Positions 47,336-59,241 are shown, numbered from the stretch's first letter. The stretch is 64,000 bases of DNA from Letharia columbiana (GCF_014066305.1 NW_023501085.1:207501-271500); one strand, 5' to 3'. Translations and numbers: made by a program. The notes: a model not told the origin generated them from the letters alone.

Positions 47336-50300
47336 GAGAACATCCAGGAAACCGCGGCAATGAGAAAGAGGAAATACGGCGCTGGATGCGGAACGGAGAT
47401 GGCGGGATAGAAAAGGGGAAGGGAACGCGGAGTGGGTGTCAACTGTGGTTTAAATAATAAAACGGAGTCAAGGAACGCTTTTGGGAAGAATTCTTACCCA
47501 GCTGTGGTAAATAATGGATAGCGCATGGCCCATGGATGGCTTAATATTGATATGACGCCAGCGGTGACAACAACTTTAGACACACAGTTCCAAATTGATG
47601 TCAGACCATGTGTGCAGATCACCTCATACACAGCATCTGATGGACTCGGCCACAGCACAGCAAGATTTGGCCTGACTCCAGCTGAGGAGGTATGAAAGCT
47701 GATGCTGCGAGAAGACCGAATCGACCGCGCGTGGCAAGGAGTCCATATCAGAGGGTGTTAATCCAGCCCGAAGTAAATCACACCCATCCCCGGGACTATC
47801 CGGATAGCGCACCCCGAGGGCGCGGCAGACGCGTCGTCGGTAAAAAAAACCAAAAATCCAGCCCTACAGCGCCAGCCAGCGGAAAAGCTTGGCGGGAGTC
47901 GGCGTTTAGATTTCCCGTTCCCGGTGACGGAGAATTCGGGCAACTGATTGCGCACGATGATGACAGTCTGAGAGCTGTAAGTAAGGTACATCCTTTTTGG
48001 GAAAGGCCCAGTTAGCGACGAGTGGGGGTTGCCTGATTCTGCAGAGCCTTTTCAGAATGGCCGATTTTGGGCATACCAACCAATCGGCCACCTCGATTGA
48101 TTATTCGCACGCTCATTTGATCGTTCTTGCGAGACTGTTCGCGTCGGAAAAGCCTCCACTCCAGACTTCCGAATCTGGACTCGGTCTGATACGAATCAAA
48201 GACTTGATTGGCTCTTTGAAAGATCATGCATGCTGCATGCAAGTGCCGTCTCGCTTGATAACCCCACGAAAACTACACGCACAAATGGGTTCTGAAAGGA
48301 TGATTGGCTGGATCATAAGGCCCAGAAGCGACTAGACAGCGGCTCACAATGCAGCTCAGCCCTAGGAAGAGTCCCTCTATGTAAGATAGAAGATCTGGAG
48401 TTTCGATACATGAAAGCGCTGAAAACAGAAGGCGTGGGCGGGTGGTAAAAGGTTCGAAACCTCGTCTTGTAACGAGAGGAACAAGAATAGGGAGCAAGAA
48501 ACAGGAGGAATACCACCTATCTCAAGCTCTTCCAACATGGCAATCTGGGCTATATTGCCATATGTATGCTGTGCCTCCTCTCACTAGCCATCAGTCATGC
48601 TGTGGCGAACAAAGACACTAGTCCTGTATAAACCTATTTCGCGGAGCATGCGTGTCATGGAAGCCGGATAAGAGGCAGCACGATGGCTTCCGATAGCTCT
48701 CGCGACCCCATTCCTAATCGGGAGATACCCGGAAAAGGAGCAACGATGACCTGAATTGGCAAAACGCATCAACTGGGAACTGCTGTTATCTGCTGAAGAG
48801 AAGGCATTTCAGTGATGCACAAGAGACGCTGTTGCGAATCTAGCTTCCTCTTTTACTGACAGTAGCTTGTGTAGAGCCCTCTCCACATGCCTCAATGAGG
48901 GCGTCGATAAGCTACGGCACGAGCCCGACATGACGTATCAACCTACAGTGTGCGGGTGGTCAGCCTGTGCATGCTTGAATAATTGATATGTCCGCCCTAG
49001 CCACGATAATGATCTAGCGAAATATCGATCGGACCAGGTGATCAGGCCTTTTCGAAGATGCGGGCCCATAGGAGGAGTTGGCGCATCGCAAGATTAGTGG
49101 ATGATCGAAGTGTCCAATCAAACCTGCAGCGAATAGAACTTTTCTAGGTAAAAAGGGTGTATGATGAGACGGTGAAGATCGTGAACCAATAATCCAATTA
49201 ACAAATTTCACCTATTCTCCCAGGAATCTTCACCAATCACACTAGCCGAAGTTCCAAATCTAGCGACATCAGTCTCTTTGAAATCGGCTGCAAGGGCCCA
49301 CCGTATGTCACGCAAGATGCGAAGTCTGTCTCCATGAGGCGTGTTCATTGGCCAGAGGGGGTCAGGTCATTTGCGCTGAACATGTGAGATGCGTCATGCT
49401 GCATCCATGCGGCCTAGCATCGGCTATTGTAAATGTGGTGTGTTGTGAAGTCATGAAAGGTTGATAAAGTGCTATCTCGGGCCGCTTCCGGCGCGGATGT
49501 CCTCTCTACTAGAAGGATGTTTTGTACTGGGCTACAGATCGGGCTATGGACATGTGGAGGAGCATACTGCCTTGGCCGGAGACATGTCCCAGGAAATCAG
49601 CTGGTGCAACAAGCAATGCAGCTGTTGCAGTAGTGCCACACGGCATGATGCAAGTCTGACCAGTCTGACGCGGCCAGAAGAGGGACCTGCATATGGTATC
49701 GTGTGGTGGTCCCTTTCTGCCCTTGTGCTTTGGTGGGGCACATCCAGATCGCCGGGACGGAAAGAAGGTTCTGGAGGCCGAAAGGCTGTCCGATGTGCGC
49801 GGAATGCAGTTGCTTGCACACAATCACATTCAGTACTAGAATGCAGGAGGGGCCGCATAACACTGTCAGGTAAGGTCAGTGTTCGATTACTGCGATTTCC
49901 GTTTGATTATACTACTTCTCAATATAAAATACCATGCCAACAAGGTTCGATACACTTTCGAACGATTCCTGGTAAAGGTAGTTGCTTGTTCGGTTTTCAG
50001 ACTCGAGTATTATTATGGACACATCGATTGCGCTATCCATCACTGAATCATTGTCTGCGACACCTCTGAATCATTTGGTTTTCAACTCCTCAATACCTAG
50101 AAAGATTAACGTCGTGTTCTATTCCAACCATCTATGTCTAGTAAGTTGAATCATTTTTGTGTTGAGTGGACTTAAGCACAGCCTTGAAGATCGGGCTCAC
50201 TCCGGGATGTTCGGGGGCGCCTCCGCTAGGTCAGTCTTGGCGGGCATTGCGGCCTCTCATATCCTCTGAACTTTTTGATAGCGCGTAGACCGTATGGAAA

Positions 50301-50753
50301 TTTCTTGGCGTTTACGGTCCAAAGGGATGCAAGCCGTAAGCCACCGTAACATATCTTGTAATTTCCGGTACAATTGGAAAGCAGCTTCGACATAATAGTA
50401 CAGGATGACTATAATCATAGATATCGTAGTCAGCGTCAAATTCATGGTTGGTGGTTGGTCGCTGCTCAAATTCTTGGCTGTACTCTCGGCTGTAATGCGT
50501 CGTCGTAGCGGCTGGTGCGAATCCCATTCCTGGGAAATTGCGAACCTACTCAAACGCTCACACTATCATCATTGTCCCACCACTGCTTCCACTGCGAACG
50601 AAAATACAATTGAATTCTGAGACAACCCATTTACCGCAAGCTTCAGCAATCCTTTCAGTGCCGCTCGTTACCTTCTCTGAGCGCTCGAAGAGCCCCGTTG
50701 AGCCCGTCAGCCCCGCAACTTATCGCAAGGCCGTCTTGCAAAACGAGACGAAC
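47336..50753. other. No supportable gene between S3 and S4
   Basis: Several open frames, the longest plus 49461-50069 (202 codons), cysteine-containing but with overlapping open minus-strand frames and no domain. I do not call any of them. No repeats or zinc-finger sequence were seen. Confidence 0.4.
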
Positions 50754-51043
50754 ATGCCGTTTGTCCCCACAAAATCCCATCTAGTCCTACATCTTGACTG
50801 ACTGCTCATGTTCTTCATAGGGAAAGCAACGAACCTCCTCGGCAGACGACCAAAGCCTCTCCGGCCAATACGGAGCCTAAGGGGTCCCAGCTAGATGAGT
50901 GGTATAAGACGCAAGAGACACACGAGCAGCTGGTAGTAGGAGAAAAGACGTCGCGAACTTTTGCCAAGACTCTGGGCTTTCTGGAAGAGATCGAGGAGAA
51001 GGTGGATGGTGATGACAGAGGAGAAGAGAACACAAGAGGCTGA
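50754..51043 (+). CDS. Family S small protein, copy S4
   Basis: Unknown function. Exon 1 is ATGCC (50754-50758), the intron is 50759-50820 (62 nt, donor GTTTGT, branch CTGAC, acceptor ATAG) and exon 2 is 50821-51043, giving 75 aa. It begins MPESNEPPRQTT. The core is W-Y-K-T-Q-ETHEQLVVGEKTSR, followed by a helix FLEEIEEKVDG and an acidic tail GEENTRG. It is the last plus-strand copy: S and Z genes to the right are all on the minus strand. The longer open frame ending at 50801 in this region is the leader plus read-through into the intron, not the product. Confidence 0.8.
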
Positions 51044-51721
51044 ACAAGAAGGAGAAAGTGTGAGAGGGACAGATGTGTAACGAGCAATGAGCATAAGTCT
51101 TGAAGGGATGTCGAATGGAAGGCTTGGCGCTCAGCGCTAGTCTTTTTATCGTGTGAGAAGGGCACTGTCGTCATCAACTCGGATATCAGTGCAGGATGAC
51201 ACATTTTAAAGTGATGGTGTTTTGCGATAGGCAGTGGCGAGTCGGTGGCCCGTATGACAGTGGTGGTGGTACTCCTCCAAAGTTGAGCTGCCACTACGCC
51301 CAACTCGCACCGCGATTGTCTTTTTTCCTCTGCCCTCTTCATCCAGACATCTTTGAGATGGGTGTTCCGGAGCTTGCTCGTCTCTGACAAATGACCTCGC
51401 TCTCCTTTCGTTGCTGCTCCTATTCGGTTTTGACAATGTTGAAACGCAGCGTCTGAGCTCTCTCCTACGTCACAGCATCCCCATCTTAGCTGCGCAATGT
51501 CAATATCAAGACCACAAGTTGTCTTGTTGAAAGATTGGGATGTGATATCAGTGTTACCGAAGTGCCGCAACATCAATTTAGTTCGCGAAGACCGGTGTTA
51601 TTGTCGCGAGGTTGACTTTGTTGTCGTTTGGATGGCGGAGGAAGCTTAAAGTTGTTCCGAAGCGACAGCAATTTTTTTACGAAAATCCAATGAACGCTTA
51701 CTCAGGCCGAAAGTTTTTAAT
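51044..51721. other. Spacer between S4 and a MITE-like element
   Basis: The minus strand of S4 and its downstream DNA carries a 253-codon open frame (51576-50815). It is mainly the antisense of S4 and has no ATG or domain support, so it is not called. Nothing else was noticed. Confidence 0.45.
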
Positions 51722-51949
51722 ATTGGGACACTTAGCCTACTCTAAGTAAGGTCGCTCAAGACCACCACTTTCACAGTTTGACAACGATGGGACGTTGAAG
51801 GGACTAATTTCGGCTTATAGGAGCTATTAAGAAGATACCAGGAGAAGAGTTTCTGTACCAGAAATATTATTATAGAGGGTTTGTTCGAGAAGTTATTTAG
51901 AATGAGAGAAGGGCGCGCTTCTCCCGAAGTCTAGGCTAAGTGTCCCAAT
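51722..51949. mobile_element. 228-bp MITE-like element
   Basis: The terminal inverted repeats are ATTGGGACACTTAGCCT at the left and its complement AGGCTAAGTGTCCCAAT at the right, 17 of 17 matching. The interior has no long open frame. TTAA occurs two bases outside the left end and overlaps the right tip, but no clean target duplication could be fixed. It is not RIP-mutated, being too short for RIP. Confidence 0.75.
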
Positions 51950-52504
51950 TAAAACGTCGTCGCCTGAGTCCTCCCATACCGTCACCACCGTGCTCGCAGC
52001 CTCGCGCAATCGCACAATCGGCTAATCTACGGCAAATCCCAGCAAGTTCAAGACAGCGTATATTTCACTGTGTTCAGTCAAACGCATCAATAGACAGACA
52101 GACAGATCCTAATCATCCCGTGCACGACAATTCAGCACCTCTGTCTTCTATGACACTGCTAGAATAGTCATTGCGCAAATCATTGCAATCTCCTTCCAGA
52201 CAATGCACTCTGAAAACAGGCCCCTAGGAGTCCATCAATGACAATCCCTGTAGCCTTTCCTGTTGTGGGCGGACATTCGATGATATCAATGAAAGTGCCA
52301 AACACCCAATTCTTCCGGCTTCAACTCGGTCATAACATCCGTTAAAGTTGTATGATTCTTACACTTCTTCTTTTTTTTAAATACCTTCAGGCCGAGAGCC
52401 CCCATCTATTTCCTTTCTCGCCCATCCCAAACCCATCACCCAAGCGCCCTTCCAAATCACCTCCTCCACCACCTCTCATCCGCACTACCCCACTCCCGCT
52501 CCCG
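51950..52504. other. No supportable gene
   Basis: A short plus-strand open frame (51940-52167) starts inside the MITE end and has no domain. The rest is C-rich leader-like sequence downstream of the S relic on the other strand. Confidence 0.4.
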
Positions 52505-52751
52505 TTACCACTCTGATCTAAAGTACGCCCGGAAAGTTATTCCCTGGACCGCCAGCTGCTCAAATGTCTCCGGCTGTCGATACCACTGCTCCACTGCAGA
52601 GTGCCTCCCCAAGGTCACTTCGTGAAAGTACATCGGCCACTAGGCGATAGGGCTATTGCTGGTTGGGATCGTAGAGGTATCTAGAGAAGATAGTGATAAT
52701 AAGCAGGGGTAAGTGTTGGGAAAGAGGGGAGGTGGGAAAGACATGCGGCAT
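52505..52751 (-). pseudogene. Family S relic S7, downstream of Z3
   Basis: The former exon 1, ATGCC (52751-52747), is followed by GCATGT where the donor should be, and by a CTCTAG acceptor at 52681 (66 nt, family size). The spliced frame meets a stop after nine codons. In another frame the core survives: AVEQWYRQPETFEQLAVQG, ending in TGG-TAA at 52505. It is therefore an S gene broken by a donor change and a frameshift. It lies 695 bp downstream of Z3 on the same strand. Confidence 0.65.
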
Positions 52752-53445
52752 TTCGGGTAATTCTTGCATTGGTGTTGTGCTCAGACGACAGAGGGATGGA
52801 TTGAGGGTGGAGGATATAAGATACCTGGCAAAAATTGGTAGAGGATGCTGATGAACGATGTTCACGGGTCTTTGTAGACGTTGAAGTAGAAGAATAGTCG
52901 AATAAGACTGCAAACATTGTTGTTTTTTATGTCGCAGTCCTCCCTGAGACGTTCCTCTCAACAGTCCTCACGACGGGTCCAGGGCAATTCCCCTAAAGAG
53001 GTATTCAGAGCCAGTCCTTCAGTGGGTCATGGGGAAGTCCTCCTGACAGAGATCTTCAAGGCAAGCCTATGATCCCTAGAGTCAGCGTGCTGTATAGATG
53101 GCAGAAACGATGAAGTATTTTGCACAGCGAAGTGAAAGGATTCATTGTATGATTTGTGATCAGAGTCTATCAACATCACTTGCTAGAGATTGTCGACTGT
53201 TGGGTGTCATGCTATGTGAAAACAAGTGCTGGAACGCTGCTGATGCTCTGACCGCGCCGAGGCCGCCACCGTAAGATCTCTCATGTGCAACACCGAACCA
53301 AGTCCCAAAGGACAGGTTGCAATGAGAATGATAAAAAAATCCGTAAGTCCTAATCTTCTTTCCGCGTGACAGACGAGGCACTCGGCGGGTTCGTGTGACA
53401 AGTCGCTCGCGACATGGTTTTTGAAGCCGCGGTTCTGGAGCCCGT
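52752..53445. other. Spacer between Z3 and S7
   Basis: Only short open frames, partly the antisense or alternative frame of the Z3 end. Nothing else seen. Confidence 0.4.
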
Positions 53446-54846
53446 TTACTTCGTCCGTACCTTGAGCGATGCGGCCAGCGGCTGACCTGAGTGTTGACGT
53501 AAGATATGCCTTATCAAATTGTCTGGACGACCTGATTGGATGACCAAGTGGCATTCTGGACATGTGGGTTTTGTTTTGTTACCATGGCGATTACGCTTGT
53601 GTCGTCGTAGCGAGTCCTTTTTCGAGCCCCCGTGGAATTTTGCTCCACACCCTCTAAACGTGCACGTTGCGACGCCAGCAGTTGATGTATCAGCAGAGAC
53701 TGATGGGGAAGGAGCTGGGGCGGGAGGGTTGATGGTAAAAGTAGGTGGCAAGGTCGTGGTTGGAAGGGGTGGATTGTCCAACAGGATTCTAGGTGCCATG
53801 TTTGGTGAAGATTTTAGGTCGCTGCCGGGCGGGAGGAAAGAGTACTCGACTCCTGGGGTTCGTTGAACCGAGGTATCTGCAAGGTACATTGTACCATTGA
53901 TCACGATCATGACTCCTGATTGGCCACTGGATGGAAGTCGAAAAATTTGTGGTACTGGACCTCCAGTTGTTGACAGCGGTGAAAATGAAGAAGCTGCCAT
54001 TCCTGTTCCTCCATCAGCGCCAGACGCCGCGTTCAAAAACAGAGCACATTCGTCAGACTGAGACTCGGTACCGAAAGGTGTTGCGGCGTCGGCATTGGCG
54101 AAGACTTCTTGTAGGTTTTGTGGTAGTAGGCGTGTTACCGTGGAGTTAATGCCACTTCCACGGCGCATGCCCATCGTTGGCTCCTCTTGAGCCCAGATAC
54201 CGGTTCGTGGATCATTGTAGCTTTGCATAGATGCAGCATTGTCATCAGGCGTTGGCCGCAAATCGTAATCTTCTACACAAGGTGTTGAAGTATCGATCCC
54301 CCCTGCGCTCTCGGAGTACTGGCTGTAAGTGGTAGCGGAGGACTTGTGGGGAGTCCAGATGGGAGGCTGTAGATTGGTAGAGCTTCCTTCAGACCAATGA
54401 CCTGGTTGCCTCCAAGATGAGGAGGACTCGGCGGCGTTGGAAGTCTGGGAAGCAGTATGAATGGTCTGCGCTCGATCTGTGCTCTTGTCAGAAAGCTTGA
54501 ATTTGGAGAAAAAGAGTGGGTGGACACTCACAAATGCGATTATTGGTAAATCCAGGGCTCAACGTAGAACTGATCGTCTCAGGTACACATTGTGACGAAT
54601 TAGCATCCATGCCGATGGTGTTGGTTCTTCCAGAGGTGCTATCAGAGATGTCGCTGTTGGACAAGCCTTCATTGCCACTGAGGTTGAGACTTTCCAATGA
54701 TTCACCGAAGTCTTCTGTCTCCCAGTGTCCGTTGAAATTAGGTCCGTGATTGGGGAAAGTTCACGAGGATAGGCCTCTGGACCTGGAGGCAACAGGGGAG
54801 CATTGTGTACTGGAGATAAATGGGTGCTGCGTTCGTTGAACGTCAT
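53446..54846 (-). CDS. Family Z C2H2 zinc-finger protein, copy Z3
   Basis: Three exons: 54846-54765, 54714-54532 and 54476-53446, with introns of 50 nt (GTGAAC...ACAG) and 55 nt (GTGAGT, branch CTGAC, ACAG). The frame closes exactly to 431 aa starting MTFNERSTHLSP. The body is Ser/Thr/Pro-rich. Two C-terminal fingers follow: C-x4-C-x15-H-x4-H (CTFRGCGAKFHGGSKKDSLR...) and C-x2-C-x14-H-x4-H (CPECHLVIQSGRPDNLIRH...). All zinc ligands are intact, so this is a good candidate for a functional DNA-binding regulator. The first intron donor is weaker, and an additional 5' exon (ATGAGTCC near 54985) is possible. S7 lies downstream. Confidence 0.75.
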
Positions 54847-55758
54847 GGCTAAGGGTTCGTCGTCATCATAGAGCAAGCTATGGTTCAAAATTCAGTGTCG
54901 CTCTCGAGTTGTGAGATTTGGCTAAGTACTCAGACTGTAGATCAGCCAAATGATTTTTTTCCAACTAGGACTCATTGTGACAGATAGCAATGAACTGTAA
55001 TGCAACATGTTGTTAAAGGATGGACCTAGACGGACAGTTGTACTGTATTGAGGTACTGGGAAGACTTAAAAGCGGTTTCGAGCAGGCTTGCAAGCACCGA
55101 GTAGCTGTGGGAGATGAGCGGAAGTAGACTAGGAGTGGCAGCTGTCGGCTTGCTCAATTGACTGACAAGTGAAAGCGACAATCCCTTTGGCGAATCCGTG
55201 TCTTGGTGTGTGACTGAACAGAATTCAGGTTCAAGATGGAATGCCTGGAGTCGTTCCGTTGTGACGCTAGGTGCTGGTTGGCTGCCTTGTTTTACGGTGG
55301 GCAAAGGTTGGAACGACGGTATTCTATCCTAGCAGGGAGGACTGAATGTCGACGAAGTGATTGGCTGAAGCTCACTAGCCTCTGCTACTCTCAAGTGAGA
55401 CAGTTAAGAGCAGTGATAGTATGGGCAGTCTCGTAGTCCGATGGCAATGGGATTCTGGAATCGCAAAAGATTAGACAAAAGTCTTGTAAGCCTCGGTCGT
55501 TACATTCGTTCACGGTAGAGGGCTAATGTGAGGGAGCCCACGAGACCTGCTTCACAGAGGGTATGTCTGCTACAGGATCGGTCAGTCCGATTCGAGCGTA
55601 GACATGAAAAGAGAGTGTAGAAGTATGGACGTACAGATCTGCCTCCATGCAACTGGCGCACGTCAGGGCGATGCAGGTCCTTGCCCCAGCGTGGAGCATC
55701 AGTCCAGTGGCCTCAGGGTTAGGCCTCTTCCTCATGTCAGGTTCATGCTAGGCGCATT
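54847..55758. other. Upstream region of Z3, no supportable gene
   Basis: A 92-codon minus-strand frame (55304-55026) has no domain. Mixed composition; any Z3 promoter must lie here, but no motif can be named. Confidence 0.4.
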
Positions 55759-56294
55759 TCAGGGTTGAACAATATCGTGGTGCCCAAGGGTCCTCGGCAT
55801 CGGTCCCGAGCGAAGCGAGGCTACCAATCGAAAGGCGATACGATTGACAAGAAGGTCATGTGAACGAGCGGATGACAGGCCCGACAGCCGACGAGCGCAA
55901 GCATATGGACCAAGGAACGTATTGAGGCAGACGGTGAAGCCAAGGAGAACCGTTGCAAAGAATTCCATACTAGCAGTGGCGCCGGAAATTGAAAAGCCAT
56001 TATTTGAGTCAAAATCGTAGGATCTTACCAAATCGCGTGGAGAAGGTTCGGCAATGTGGGCAGATGTCCATCGAAGGACAGAAAGCGTCTTTGGGGACTG
56101 AAGAGTTCTAGTATCACAGTCTGATTGATGCTACCATCAAAATGCACAGATGATGAAGAGAGAAATATCTTCCAGGAAATTGAGGGGCCATCACCCCTAT
56201 TGTAACCCCAGCATCGGAGCAGTTTGAGGCAGCTGCCCACCTTCCTGCAGCCAAAAGCGCTTTCAACAAGGCTAGGTGCCGCACAGATAATCAA
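55759..56294 (-). CDS. Possible spliced membrane protein fragment
   Basis: Two minus-strand frames are joined by a consensus-like intron (GTAAGATCC...CACTGCTAG, 56029 to about 55975). They read LLHAI-C-MEFFATVLLGFTVCLN across the junction. The second exon has one hydrophobic stretch long enough to cross a membrane, followed by an arginine-rich segment. No ATG was found at the 5' end, so it is incomplete or a relic. No family was recognised. Confidence 0.3.
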
Positions 56295-56570
56295 TTGGCT
56301 ACCCAGAACTTCAGCCTGCCTTCATGCACTCATCGCTTCCCATCTTGGTGATGGAGTGATGAGGGGTTGCAGTCGTCGCCCCTCACGATTGCGACAAACG
56401 TGTTTCCGCATTAGCGCTGCAGCGAACCGCCCATACTCGTCTTCCTGCTCTGCGGGGCTTACAAAGAGGCGGGGAGCTGCCCGCGGCTGCTTCAAGAACA
56501 TTCTGCGCCCCAAACAATAGGTAGAGCGTTCTTCAAGAGCCCTGATTTTCAATGCCAATGTTGGTTCAAG

Positions 56571-56670
56571 AAGCAACTTTTTTTGTGCCGGTACCGAGAA
56601 TGACAATCCGCACAACCAGCTGCTCCAACGTCTCAGCTTCATGATACGCCACTGCAGCCACGATCCTTAC
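56571..56670 (-). pseudogene. Family S relic S8
   Basis: On the minus strand one frame reads AVAYHEAETLEQLVVRIVI and then a stop at about 56571. It aligns with S7 (AVEQWYRQPETFEQLAVQ) and S4 (ETHEQLVVG). The tryptophan is lost, there is no start exon, and an upstream stop lies close by. A decayed core fragment. Confidence 0.45.
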
Positions 56671-57119
56671 CCTCAACACCTTTCCATCGCAAGATCAACC
56701 TCCTTTCGGAGAACAAGACGACCTCAACATCGATCTGATCTCTTTTTCCTCATAACGTTGCCTTACCGCCTGAGATAACGGCTGGAGCGACTTCGGCACC
56801 ACCCTTTACCGCCTGACTTTTCAAAAAAGGAAAGACTTGATCCAAGAAATACTACACGTGAAGACGCACTGAAGGCTGCTTCAGGGGAGACACAACGTGC
56901 GGCGGAAAAACAAAGAGCAAGGGTGATCTACGTACATCTGTCGGTACGAATCGACAGCAGTTGTCCATCGGAAATGACTGCCGCTCTACAGGTTGATTCC
57001 CTGATGGTAGCGAGCCTCTGAGCCTGCTTGAAGTGATGGGACGCGTGCAAATGCTGTATACCAGACCCGGCCAGATGGTCCCGGCAAGAGTGCTCACCGA
57101 ATCATACCTATATCGCATG

Positions 57120-57351
57120 GGGCGTCATTTGTGGGAGGTGAAAAGGGTAGGGCTACGCTAAGACCGCGCCAACGCCCGGCTTCTCAGGTTGCAACCAATT
57201 TTTTTGTGTCTGCGTCACCAATCATATCCTATATCCCAAGGAGCACCATTCAATATACTCGTTGGGCTTGTCGGCGTCATTTGTGGAGAGGTGAAAAGCC
57301 TTGACCGCCAACCCATAGGGCTACGCTAAGACCGCGCCAACGACGCCGGCG
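57120..57351. repeat. Two direct copies of an ~60 bp repeat
   Basis: GGCGTCATTTGTGG through GGGCTACGCTAAGACCGCGCC occurs at about 57121-57172 and 57273-57345, the second with 20 extra bases. Both are followed by similar GGTTGCAA/GCTTGCAA and ATATCC/ATATCTCAAGG phrases. CTACGCTAAG is also found in the foldback terminal repeat (GACCTACGCTAAGCCCGACC), hinting at a shared transposon family. Confidence 0.65.
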
Positions 57352-57639
57352 TCTCTCCTTGATACTTAGGCTTGCAACTCCCTTCGATTTGTTCTTCGCG
57401 GAGACTAGCCTAGTCTCTATATCTCAAGGCTCTTGAAGTGCAAAAGGCACGTCAACAAGATCAAGACTCCCTACGATCAGCCTTTGACCACTACTGTGAG
57501 CGCGAAAGAAATGAGAAGTAATTTACTATCTTGCATACTCGAAGTGGCGTACATTTTGACATCCGACTGCTCAGATTCGGCATTCTTCGCATGTGTCATA
57601 CGGCATCGTCACAAATCCAATGCCCTAAAATGCAGAGCG

Positions 57640-57760
57640 AAACCGTTAGGTCGGTCCCATACTCATAGGGCCTCGCTGGCCTCATCGTTCCCCATCCAAG
57701 CGCCACCTGCTCGTGTGTCTCCGCCGTGTTCCCACACTACCAACAAGTCAATGGATGATC
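57640..57760 (-). pseudogene. Family S relic S9
   Basis: The minus strand reads TAETHEQVALG in one frame, matching the core W-x4-ETHEQ-x3-G. A tryptophan and an in-frame TAG lie a few codons upstream (LTCW-stop-CGN). No exon 1 was found. Clear motif, dead frame. Confidence 0.4.
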
Positions 57761-58955
57761 TTTTACGACCGATTTCCAGAGCAGAGCGCGATATAATAAA
57801 ACGCCGTCTGGGTCTCTCAGCCGCTGTTGAAATGTTCTTGCGCCTTTTCCCTCCTATTGTCAGCAACTCAGTTTATCGGTGACCGGAGAATGCTACATCC
57901 AGATACAGCAGGGGTTCTTGTGTGGAGTGACAATGACTAAAAACTACAAGTTCTTCTGTGCTTCTTTGCTACCCTCACAAGAAGTCTTGTCGTATCGGTC
58001 CATCCACATCTCGACCTTGGCCCGAGCTTCCATGCCGTCAACCAATCCTGCGATTGCACGGGGTCCCACATAATCCACGGTAGCACCAAGCGTCCCAAGC
58101 TCCTTAGAATTCATCATCCCGGGTAGCGCAGAAACACGACCCTTCATCGCGGCAGGTCCCTGCATTAGGCGCGAAACCCTTCGTCAAGCCTTTCATGCAG
58201 CCTTGAGCTTTTCGAACCCACGTCATTCCGCCCACTAGTGAAGTCCTTTCGAGGACCCCAGACCCCTTGTCATGCCCCGAATAGCGCAACCGGGCCTCCC
58301 AAATTTGCCGAACTCCGAAAGCCGGCCAACCATATCACGAGGCTGGAGGCAGACAGACCAAAAGACACGGAATTCAGAGCCTCGACAAAGAAATCGGCAG
58401 CATGGAGCTGATACCCTAGAGGTTTCAAGGATGGTAGCCAGAAGGATTCAGCGTGCTTATCCAACCCTCCCACTTTATATTTAAGCCTGCAGGACATCCA
58501 CGCGACAGCCACGTGCACCGTTTGCCACCCCCTCTTCCGCCCTTTCCCCCGTGAATGGTCCGTGCAAGAGGCCAAGGTTGATTTTGGCTTCTGTGGACCG
58601 TGACGTGGAACCCGGTTTTCGCTAGGAGCGAGGGGCGAGTGACGCGCAGTTCTCTGTATCTGTTTCTGATTGGGTGGCATGGATTGATGATCCTTATTGG
58701 CAAGCCAGGCCGGCACCAAACAACAGATGCAGAGCCCATAGCAATCAACGGAGTCTCGAACGACGCATTGAAGTTAACATCATCAAACTGAGCGGGCAGA
58801 TTCCAAGTCAGATCAAGCAAACGTGCATTGACAGGGTAATCCTCTATCTGCGCAAACCGCCTCCCAGCCGTGAGGCTTTATCGTCTATCTCCCAATCATC
58901 ATTCATCCCAACCCTTGCAATCCCTCCCACGACGCCCCCATGCCCATACCCACCA
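57761..58955. other. No supportable gene
   Basis: Open frames of up to 149 codons on both strands without domains. The minus frame 58719-58270 reads partly as low-complexity basic sequence. Confidence 0.4.
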
Positions 58956-59241
58956 TCACCTCCTCCTCCTCTCCTCCGCCCTGCGCCACTCCATCTCCCG
59001 CTCCCGTTCCCACGTGCGATCCGACCTTGCCGAGCTCCCATTCACCGCCAACTGCTCATGCGTCTGCGGTGTCCTGTACCAATCATCTAGCGCTGAATGC
59101 TTTTGCCCTCCATAGCGCGCGAGGGTATCGGCGGATAGCTTGGGTAGCTTCTCGGGTTCTTTGCCCAGCCACCTGTTTTGGGGTAATGTACGTTAGCTGA
59201 ATCCATGAAAGAGGAAACGGGATAAGAGAGACGAACGGCAT
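58956..59241 (-). CDS. Family S small protein, copy S5
   Basis: Unknown function. Exon 1 is ATGCC (59241-59237), the intron is 59236-59173 (64 nt, donor GTTCGT, branch CTAAC, acceptor ACAG) and exon 2 is 59172-58956, giving 73 aa. It begins MPWLGKEPEKLPKLSADT. The core is D-W-Y-R-T-P-QTHEQLAVNGSSAR, followed by a highly basic and acidic helix (WEREREMEWRRAEERRRR) in place of FLEE. It diverges from S1, S3 and S4 but keeps the exon design. It lies 643 bp downstream of Z4 on the same strand. Both-strand openness in the C/T-rich 3' part means the last ~20 codons are less certain. Confidence 0.75.

Noticed and set aside
49461..50069. 202-codon plus-strand open frame with many cysteines
   Set aside because: Several minus-strand frames are open over the same span, with no signal peptide, domain or intron.
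50815..51576. 253-codon minus-strand open frame
   Set aside because: Largely the antisense of S4, whose sense strand has family homology and a conserved intron.
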